NCBI RefSeq assembly: GCF_018595715.1
Contig: NZ_JAHEOJ010000014.1
Span: 434,001-498,000 of the forward strand
Direction: 5' to 3'
Source: Glaciecola sp. XM2
Lineage (GTDB): Bacteria > Pseudomonadota > Gammaproteobacteria > Enterobacterales > Alteromonadaceae
Length of the DNA stretch: 64,000 nt
Of this stretch, positions 58,342 through 64,000 are shown one piece after another (within the stretch, counting starts at the first letter, position 1; each line of letters begins with the position of its first letter). Below the pieces are notes generated by a model, which was not told the origin of the DNA, made no database searches, and was given only the letters and a program-made list of their open reading frames with translations. Position numbers and translations under genes: made by a program.

Positions 58342-59826
58342 TTATCTTCCTCTCGCTTCTAGGCGATTAGCAAACTCTTGCATGATGATCATATATAGCT
58401 CTTTGCCTAAATATAAGTCTTCAACTTTAGACTCCAAACTAGGATTGTCATTCACCTCAATCACGTATACCTGATTGTTGCTTTGCTTTACATCCACACC
58501 ATATAAACCACGTCCAACTATCGCGCTGGCTTTCACCGCTGCATCTAGCACGGCTTTTGGCACTTCAAAGGTAGGCAGGGTTTCAAACGCACCCGAGAAA
58601 TGTGTTTTTGAACTATGGTTATAAATTTGCCAATGATTGCGCGCCATGAAATAACGACACGCATAAATAGCCCTGCCGTTTAACACGCCAATGCGCCAGT
58701 CAAACTCAGTCGCAACAAATTCCTGAATTAATACCAATGCTGATTGCGACAACATCTCGGTGAGCTTTTCAGACAACTGCTGCTCGTCATCAACTTTATA
58801 GACACCAATTGAGAAGGAGCTTTCTGGCAATTTTAACACCATAGGAAAACCAAACTGCTCTATGAGTCTTTCTCTTGAGGCCGCATCGTTAATCGAAACA
58901 AACGCACTTTTAGGGGCTGGCACTTTATGATAGGTAAATGCATCTTGCAAAAAGACCTTGTTACAACAGCGCAGTATCGATGTTGCATCATCAATTACAA
59001 TCAAACCTTCCTGCTCGGCTTTTCGTGAAGCATGGTAGGTGTGGTGATCAATTGCTGTGGTCTCGCGAATGAACAAAGCGTCATATTGCGAGATTAAGCC
59101 TATTTGATTGGGTGTAATCAAATCAGCGTGAATCCCCACTTGTTTGGCAGCCTTAACAAAGTGTTTTAGGGCTTTGCTATCACTTGGAGGCGTTTTTTCA
59201 TCGGGGTTATGTAAAATCGCCATGTCCCAACGCGCACGCTTTTTAGGTGAAGACTTACGCCATGTACTGCTTAAAAACTGTTCTAACTTTTCAAACAAAA
59301 CGGTGCGCTGTTCATCTTGCAACGATGCAAGGCCCTGCAGTTGCACGTCTACCGAAGTCACGTTTTTTTGCACTCGCACCTTAAGCGCCAAAATCGGCAC
59401 CGGATAGCGCTCAAATACATATCGAGCAATACGACTAAACTCATTACTTTGCGTTTGCCCAAAAAATGCTAAGACGGGGTCACCCCCAGTTTTTTGTAGC
59501 CATGCCGACGCACTACCGCTTAAATGTTGTGGAAGGGTCAACTGATACCCATCTGCGCCTTGACCATCACTTTTAATAATTAAATCATTAATGGCATTAA
59601 CACTGGGCAGTACTTTATGCTGTCGAGCCTCTGCTAACAAAGAGCAATAATACCCCTTACTTAGGTAGAGGTCGGTGGCGCACAAATTAATCACACGCGT
59701 CTTCGGCTCACCCTTTTTCGGATAGTCTGATAAATACTGGTTAAAGTGAATAATGGGAATGCTAATATTGGGCAGCGCATCGGTAATGATGTCTGGTGTA
59801 TCAACCACAACGAGCGTGTGGATCAT
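58342..59826 (-). CDS. RimK-family ATP-grasp ligase with RLAN N-terminal domain
   Basis: A 494-residue protein. The N-terminal 200 residues match RLAN (RimK-like ATP-grasp N-terminal) domains, with a central CATDLYLSKGYYCSLLAEAR segment. The C-terminal ATP-grasp has PMVLKLPESSFSIGVYKV (ATP loop), FDWRIGVLNGRAIYACRYF and GVDVKQSNNQVYVIEVNDNPSLE with metal-binding Glu/Asn. ATP-grasp ligases of this group join a carboxylate to an amine, as RimK adds glutamate to S6. It is co-directional with the GNAT/C39 gene and has its own promoter and a palindrome over the ribosome-binding region. Confidence 0.85.
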   Translation of the reverse strand: MIHTLVVVDTPDIITDALPNISIPIIHFNQYLSDYPKKGEPKTRVINLCATDLYLSKGYYCSLLAEARQHKVLPSVNAINDLIIKSDGQGADGYQLTLPQHLSGSASAWLQKTGGDPVLAFFGQTQSNEFSRIARYVFERYPVPILALKVRVQKNVTSVDVQLQGLASLQDEQRTVLFEKLEQFLSSTWRKSSPKKRARWDMAILHNPDEKTPPSDSKALKHFVKAAKQVGIHADLITPNQIGLISQYDALFIRETTAIDHHTYHASRKAEQEGLIVIDDATSILRCCNKVFLQDAFTYHKVPAPKSAFVSINDAASRERLIEQFGFPMVLKLPESSFSIGVYKVDDEQQLSEKLTEMLSQSALVLIQEFVATEFDWRIGVLNGRAIYACRYFMARNHWQIYNHSSKTHFSGAFETLPTFEVPKAVLDAAVKASAIVGRGLYGVDVKQSNNQVYVIEVNDNPSLESKVEDLYLGKELYMIIMQEFANRLEARGR

Positions 59827-59830
59827 GAGC

Positions 59831-59847
59831 TTTTACCTTAGGTAAAA
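59831..59847. promoter_or_regulatory. Perfect palindrome covering the ribosome-binding region of the RimK-like gene
   Basis: TTTTACCT-T-AGGTAAAA (8-bp arms, 1-base centre) begins 4 bases before the ATG complement at 59826 and contains the only Shine-Dalgarno-like AAGG. Its placement between transcription and translation starts would suit a repressor roadblock or a translational control site. Confidence 0.55.
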
Positions 59848-59867
59848 ATAGTGTTGTAAGTGAGCGA

Positions 59868-59895
59868 AATATAATCACTTTTACACTTTGTGCAA
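59868..59895 (-). promoter_or_regulatory. Promoter of the RimK-like/GNAT-C39 genes
   Basis: On the minus strand, TTGCAC (59890-59895) and TATATT (59868-59873) are 16 bases apart, a good sigma-70 match. Transcription would start near 59860, giving a leader of about 35 bases that contains the palindrome at 59831-59847. Confidence 0.6.
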
Positions 59896-59956
59896 GTTAT
59901 TTTTTGGGGTAAATGCAAAAATTATTTTGAACGGATTCTCAGACCTTTATAAAATA

Positions 59957-59984
59957 AAAATGCCAGCGATAAAGCTGGCATTTT
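59957..59984 (-). terminator. Terminator of etfB-etfA
   Basis: AAAATGCCAGC / GCTGGCATTTT, 11-bp arms with a 6-base loop, followed on the minus strand by TTATTTT. It lies about 30 bases after the etfA stop. Confidence 0.9.
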
Positions 59985-60013
59985 ATTGAAGTATTTCAAA
60001 TGCTTAATTTCTT

Positions 60014-60940
60014 TTAGAGCGCTGCTTCCAACGTCGGTAAGACCTCAAACAAATCACCCACTAAACCATAGTCGGCCACTTGGAAAATTGGAGCTTCTTC
60101 ATCCTTGTTGATAGCAACAATGACTTTAGAGTCTTTCATGCCTGCAAGATGTTGAATAGCGCCTGAAATGCCTACTGCGATATACAAGTCAGGAGCAACG
60201 ATTTTACCGGTTTGACCTACTTGCATATCATTTGGTACAAAGCCAGCATCTACGGCAGCACGAGATGCACCAATACCGGCACCTAATTTGTCAGCAATGC
60301 CGTCTAACAGCGCGAAGTTTTCGCCATTTTGCATGCCACGTCCACCCGAAATGATAACGGTGGCTGCGGTTAGCTCTGGACGCTCAGATTCGGTCAGCTC
60401 AGCCGATACAAAGCTTGATTTTTCTGAGGTCTTCACGACATCGATTGTTTCAACCGACGCACTACCATCATTACCAACAGCATCAAAAGATGATGCGCGA
60501 ATGGTCGCTACTTTTACGCTGTCAGCGCTTTGTACTGTTGCAATCGCGTTACCCGCATAAATTGGGCGAACGAAAGTGTCAGCAGATTCAACCGCAATAA
60601 CGTCTGATATTTGCGCAACATCTAACATGGCAGCAACGCGGGGCATAAAGTTTTTACCCGTTGTGGTGGCTGCTGCAAAAATGTGCGTGTAACCACCCGC
60701 CAACTCAACCACTAGCTCTGCGATATTTTCAGGCATTTGATGCGCATACGCTGCATTTTCGGCAACTATCACTTTGCTAACACCCGCAAGCTTAGATGCT
60801 GCCTCTACCACCGCGGTGCACTGGTCGCCAGCGACTAACACGGTGATATCACCGCCAACGGCTTGAGCCGCTGTAATCATTTTATTGGTTTCAGGTTTTA
60901 GCACTTCATTATCGTGCTCTGCATATACGAGGACTGTCAT
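60014..60940 (-). CDS. etfA: Electron transfer flavoprotein alpha subunit
   Basis: A 308-residue protein. The C-terminal FAD domain has [57 protein letters not shown] in sections, the canonical ETF-alpha signature. With EtfB it takes electrons from acyl-CoA dehydrogenases such as LiuA and passes them to ETF:ubiquinone oxidoreductase, encoded divergently. Its ATG overlaps the etfB stop by 4 bp. Confidence 0.98.
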   Translation of the reverse strand: MTVLVYAEHDNEVLKPETNKMITAAQAVGGDITVLVAGDQCTAVVEAASKLAGVSKVIVAENAAYAHQMPENIAELVVELAGGYTHIFAAATTTGKNFMPRVAAMLDVAQISDVIAVESADTFVRPIYAGNAIATVQSADSVKVATIRASSFDAVGNDGSASVETIDVVKTSEKSSFVSAELTESERPELTAATVIISGGRGMQNGENFALLDGIADKLGAGIGASRAAVDAGFVPNDMQVGQTGKIVAPDLYIAVGISGAIQHLAGMKDSKVIVAINKDEEAPIFQVADYGLVGDLFEVLPTLEAAL

Positions 60941-61695
60941 GAGATCACCTTCGCTTCGTTTTTAAGTTTATCCACAAGCTCTTCAACGCTTGCCACTTTA
61001 ACACCGCCCTGTCTTTGCGGTGGCGGCGTGACTTTAACTACTGTCACATTTGATGATAATTCCACGCCCATATCGGCAGCAGACTGCACATCGATTGGCT
61101 TACGCTTCGCTTTCATAATATTAGGAAGAGAGGCATAACGCGGCTCGTTTAAGCGCAGGTCGGTTGTTACAACCGCAGGCAGGCTTAACTCAACGGTTTG
61201 CAATCCACCGTCTACTTCGCGCGTGACTGACACTTTACCGTCGGCTACGTTGACTTCAGATGCAAACGTGCCTTGAGGCATGCCCGTAAGCGCCGCTAGC
61301 ATTTGGCCGGTTTGGTTGTTATCTGAATCAATCGCCTGTTTGCCTAAAATCACCAAGTCAGGAGATTCTGCTTCAACCACCTTTTGCAGTAGCTTTGCTA
61401 CCTGAAGCGACTCAAGCGATACACCTGCATCGGTCTCAATGTGAATACCACGGTCTGCACCTAATGCAAGACCTGTGCGAATTTGCTCTTGGCAGGCTTT
61501 GTCGCCAATCGAAACGACTACAATTTCAGTTGCCACGCCTTTTTCTTTTAGGCGAATCGCTTCTTCAACTGCAATTTCGCAAAATGGGTTTATCGCCATT
61601 TTTACGTTATTTAGGTCAACCCCAGAATTATCAGGCTTAACACGCACTTTAACGTTGTAGTCAATTGCGCGTTTTACCGGCACTAATACCTTCAT
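60937..61695 (-). CDS. etfB: Electron transfer flavoprotein beta subunit
   Basis: A 252-residue protein ([20 protein letters not shown]-terminus; [27 protein letters not shown], the AMP/FAD region), standard for ETF-beta. First gene of etfBA. The upstream 381-bp gap shared with the divergent oxidoreductase gene holds three palindromes. Confidence 0.98.
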   Translation of the reverse strand: MKVLVPVKRAIDYNVKVRVKPDNSGVDLNNVKMAINPFCEIAVEEAIRLKEKGVATEIVVVSIGDKACQEQIRTGLALGADRGIHIETDAGVSLESLQVAKLLQKVVEAESPDLVILGKQAIDSDNNQTGQMLAALTGMPQGTFASEVNVADGKVSVTREVDGGLQTVELSLPAVVTTDLRLNEPRYASLPNIMKAKRKPIDVQSAADMGVELSSNVTVVKVTPPPQRQGGVKVASVEELVDKLKNEAKVIS

Positions 61696-61809
61696 ACATT
61701 CCCCTAGTGAATTGGTTTACTTGGTATATGGAACTCGTTTGTACAGCGAATCGTGCTGTACAATTTTGCATCATTTGCTTCGCATCAACGCAGCTTACAC
61801 ATAACTATT

Positions 61810-61823
61810 AACTTAATTAAGTT
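61810..61823. promoter_or_regulatory. 14-bp AT-rich palindrome upstream of etfB
   Basis: AACTTAATTAAGTT is a perfect palindrome about 115 bases upstream of etfB. Role unknown; could be an operator or part of an AT-rich promoter. Confidence 0.35.
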
Positions 61824-61882
61824 GAGTATAGCGGCTAATAGCTCATAGTGTACGTATATGAACCACATATGGTGACGGTTTA

Positions 61883-61900
61883 TGTGAACGCAAGTTCACA
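61883..61900. promoter_or_regulatory. 18-bp palindrome between etfB and the ETF-QO gene
   Basis: TGTGAAC-GCAA-GTTCACA has perfect 7-bp arms. It superficially recalls a CRP site but has 8, not 6, bases between TGTGA and TCACA, so another regulator is more likely, for example a fatty-acid or TetR-type regulator. Confidence 0.45.
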
Positions 61901-61950
61901 TCTGCTTTGCGAAAACACCATGTAATTGAGTAATGCGCAATTTATATAGA

Positions 61951-61968
61951 GTTGACGTAAACGTCAAC
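61951..61968. promoter_or_regulatory. LiuR-like operator upstream of the ETF:ubiquinone oxidoreductase gene
   Basis: GTTGACGTAAACGTCAAC is an almost perfect palindrome with the same ACGTAAACGT core as the sites beside liuR (1106-1142). It is 108 bases upstream of the oxidoreductase start, which links this gene to leucine degradation. Confidence 0.6.
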
Positions 61969-62076
61969 CTGCATTACCTTTCGTACAAAATAAGATTTTA
62001 CAACGTTTTGGCTCGTTAGAATATTCGTTTGGCGAATACCTAACTATAAATGGTCAGCGTTTGCTTGGAGATAGAA

Positions 62077-63723
62077 ATGGAAAGAGAAGTAATGGAGTTT
62101 GATGTTGTAGTAGTAGGCGCCGGACCTTCTGGACTCTCAACAGCAATCAAACTAAAGCAACTTGCTAACGACAATAATACCGAACTAAATGTGTGCGTAC
62201 TTGAAAAAGGCTCGGAAGTGGGTGCGCATATTTTATCAGGCGCGGTGTTTGAGCCACGAGCGCTTGAAGAACTCTTTCCCAACTATAAAGAGCTTGGTGC
62301 ACCAATGGGCACAGAGGTCACAGAAGATCATATCTATCTGCTTAATAGCGAAACGTCTGCGACCAAGCTCCCAAATTTAATGACCCCAAAAACCATGCAC
62401 AACGACGGCAACTATATTCTCAGTATGGCGAATATGTGCAGATGGTTAGGTGAACAAGCTGAAAGTCTCGGCGTTGAAATCTACCCCGGCTTTACCGGCT
62501 CAGAAATCCATTATGATGAAGCCGGAAACGTCGCGGGAATTATTACCGGTAGCTTGGGAGTCGCTGAAGACGGCTCTGAAAAAGACGGGTTTGTGCCTGG
62601 CATGTTATTAACGGCCAAGTATACGATTTTTGCAGAAGGCTGCCGTGGTCATTTAGGCAAGCAACTTATAAGCAAGTTTGGTTTAGATAAAGACGTATCT
62701 CCACAGCATTATGCCATTGGCTTTAAAGAAATATGGGATATTCCTGCTGAGCAACATCAACAAGGGCTAGTGGTCCACACAGCAGGTTGGCCCCTCGATA
62801 AAGCCACCGGCGGTAGTTATTTATATCACGCCGAAAATAACCAAGTGTTTGTAGGGCTGATTGTAGATTTAAACTACGACAATCCACATCTATCACCTTT
62901 TGATGAGTTTCAACGCTTAAAGCATCACCCCGTCATCGCTAATACCTTAAAAGGCGGCACGCGAGTTACCTATGGCGCTCGCGCTATTGCTAAAGGTGGC
63001 TTCCAGTCCCTACCAAAAATGACGTTCCCTGGTGGATTAATGGTAGGTTGTAATGCTGGCACCTTAAACTTCTCCAAAATTAAAGGTAACCATACGGCAA
63101 TGAAGTCAGGGCTATTGGCGGCTGAAGCGCTTTATGGCCTATTGCAAGATGAGCAAGCCATCAAAGATCCAATAGAATACACAGAGTTATTCAAAAATTC
63201 TTGGTTGTACGATGAGCTTTACCGTTCGCGTAACTTTGGTGCAGCCATCCATAAGTTCGGCAATTTCATGGGCGGTGCATACAATACCCTCGACCAAAAT
63301 TTCTTTGGGGGCAAATTACCGTTTACAATTAGCGACTCCACGCCTGATCACCAAACCTTAAAGCCAGCCAGTGAAATGCCGTCTATCGAATACGGCAAGC
63401 CCGATGGCGTGTTGAGCTTTGATAAACTCTCATCGGTGTATTTATCAAATACCAATCATGAAGAAGACCAGCCGTGTCATCTACAGTTAAAAGACCCAAG
63501 CATTCCTATTCAAGTGAACCTTGCTAAATTTGACGAACCTGCGCAAAGATACTGCCCTGCTGGGGTGTACGAAGTGGTTGAGAATGATGACGGCGAGAAG
63601 AAGTTTCAAATCAATGCGCAAAACTGCGTTCACTGTAAAACCTGTGATATCAAAGAGCCTCAACAGAATATCGTTTGGGTGGTACCAGAAGGCGGTGGTG
63701 GTCCAAACTACCCGAACATGTAG
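62077..63723 (+). CDS. Electron transfer flavoprotein-ubiquinone oxidoreductase
   Basis: About 548 residues. FAD-binding FDVVVVGAGPSGLSTAIKL at the N-terminus, ubiquinone-region sequences in the middle, and a C-terminal 4Fe-4S domain with CPAGVYE and INAQNCVHCKTCDIKEP. It passes electrons from ETF to ubiquinone. I chose ATG 62077 with GGAG 6 bases upstream; an upstream in-frame ATG at 62050 would add a poor nine-residue extension. Bacterial enzymes like this are membrane-associated without helices. Divergent from etfBA, with which it forms a functional unit. Confidence 0.96.
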   Translation: MEREVMEFDVVVVGAGPSGLSTAIKLKQLANDNNTELNVCVLEKGSEVGAHILSGAVFEPRALEELFPNYKELGAPMGTEVTEDHIYLLNSETSATKLPNLMTPKTMHNDGNYILSMANMCRWLGEQAESLGVEIYPGFTGSEIHYDEAGNVAGIITGSLGVAEDGSEKDGFVPGMLLTAKYTIFAEGCRGHLGKQLISKFGLDKDVSPQHYAIGFKEIWDIPAEQHQQGLVVHTAGWPLDKATGGSYLYHAENNQVFVGLIVDLNYDNPHLSPFDEFQRLKHHPVIANTLKGGTRVTYGARAIAKGGFQSLPKMTFPGGLMVGCNAGTLNFSKIKGNHTAMKSGLLAAEALYGLLQDEQAIKDPIEYTELFKNSWLYDELYRSRNFGAAIHKFGNFMGGAYNTLDQNFFGGKLPFTISDSTPDHQTLKPASEMPSIEYGKPDGVLSFDKLSSVYLSNTNHEEDQPCHLQLKDPSIPIQVNLAKFDEPAQRYCPAGVYEVVENDDGEKKFQINAQNCVHCKTCDIKEPQQNIVWVVPEGGGGPNYPNM

Positions 63724-63742
63724 TTTATACTAAGATTAACCG

Positions 63743-63766
63743 GCCCAGTTCTGCTGGGCTTTTTTA
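63743..63766 (+). terminator. Intrinsic terminator after the ETF-QO gene
   Basis: GCCCAG / CTGGGC (63743-63748, 63754-63759) with a 5-base loop, followed by six T residues (63760-63765), about 20 bases after the stop codon. Confidence 0.88.
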
Positions 63767-63777
63767 TAAGGTTTGTT

Positions 63778-64000
63778 ATGTCTCACGGTTTGTATTTCCA
63801 GACACATGGTGATCGCGCTAGCCCGCTGCCCGCGCTTGTGCTTATTCATGGTCTATTTGGTAACTCCGATAACTTGTCGGTCATTCGCAGGCACTTTGAA
63901 AATGACCGATACGTAGTCAGCATTGACCTGCCTGATCATGGCAAGTCACAACGCTCTGAAACATTTAGTTTCGATGGAGCGGTACAAAAAATCGTAGCGC
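63778..64000 (+). CDS. ybfF: YbfF-type alpha/beta hydrolase, cut by window edge
   Basis: The frame starts at ATG 63778 and is open to the window end (74 codons). It encodes the N-terminal part of an alpha/beta hydrolase: PALVLIHGLFGNSDNL is the oxyanion-hole HG motif, and YVVSIDLPDHGKSQRS follows, as in esterase YbfF. The nucleophile serine lies outside. It is preceded by a terminator and probably has its own promoter. Confidence 0.8.
   Translation, partial: MSHGLYFQTHGDRASPLPALVLIHGLFGNSDNLSVIRRHFENDRYVVSIDLPDHGKSQRSETFSFDGAVQKIVA

Larger units (their letters stand above)
61696..62076. other. Divergent regulatory region between etfB and the ETF-QO gene
   Basis: A 381-bp gap with no ORF of note. 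It carries three separate palindromes (61810-61823, 61883-61900, 61951-61968), more than expected for a simple divergent promoter, and suggests control by several regulators. Confidence 0.6.

Noticed and set aside
61883-61900. CRP site
   Set aside because: TGTGA and TCACA are 8 bases apart; CRP needs 6.

Overview
The window is an ordinary-looking chromosomal stretch of a marine-type gammaproteobacterium, most likely Alteromonadales (Alteromonas/Glaciecola-like). I infer this from the gene neighbourhoods (liuR-liuABCDE, PilZ-mfd-csiV, thrS-infC-rpmI-rplT, pheST-ihfA, recC-recB-recD), from START and DUF3080 lipoprotein families typical of that group, and from moderate GC with dense, often 1-8 bp overlapping operons. 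I see no tRNA, rRNA, CRISPR array, insertion sequence, prophage or integrase. The first gene (thiolase) and the last (YbfF-type esterase) are cut by the window edges.

Layout. 1-8.3 kb is a leucine/isovalerate degradation locus: a divergent acetyl-CoA acetyltransferase faces the operon liuR-liuA-liuB-liuC-liuD-liuE, with two MerR/LiuR-like palindromes in between. 8.3-9.9 kb holds a probable small pseudogene, a terminator and an MFS transporter. 10-15 kb has a MscS channel and a cluster of lipid or hydrocarbon character: an AraC regulator and alpha/beta hydrolase divergent from an AlkB-type membrane monooxygenase, followed by an acyl-CoA thioesterase. 15-23 kb carries an HDOD protein, a PanE-like reductase, a glycosyltransferase, a fused cysteine desulfurase-SufE protein, a membrane protein, a phosphoribosyltransferase and a LolC/E permease. 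22.8-31 kb is PilZ-mfd-csiV-cobalamin adenosyltransferase-penicillin acylase. 31-35.3 kb is pheS-pheT-ihfA plus a lipoprotein, 35.4-44.9 kb recC-recB-recD, and 45.1-48.4 kb thrS-infC-rpmI-rplT. 48.5-52.2 kb encodes a START protein, a DUF3080 lipoprotein, a class II aldolase-family protein and an enolase-superfamily enzyme. 52.3-56.8 kb is an RND efflux pair. 57.2-59.8 kb is a RimK-like ATP-grasp protein with a GNAT/C39-peptidase fusion. 60-63.7 kb is etfB-etfA divergent from ETF:ubiquinone oxidoreductase.

How the parts connect. LiuA passes electrons to EtfAB and then, through ETF:quinone oxidoreductase, to ubiquinone. A palindrome of the same core type as those at liuR lies upstream of the oxidoreductase gene about 60 kb away, which suggests a shared regulator. 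The least explained locus is the RLAN/ATP-grasp plus GNAT/C39 pair, which looks like a small peptide- or protein-modification system with its own promoter and a palindrome over the ribosome-binding region. Other points of interest are the AlkB locus with a short upstream ORF, a terminator hairpin that doubles as signal-peptide codons after ihfA, the ATT start of infC, and the desulfurase-SufE fusion.
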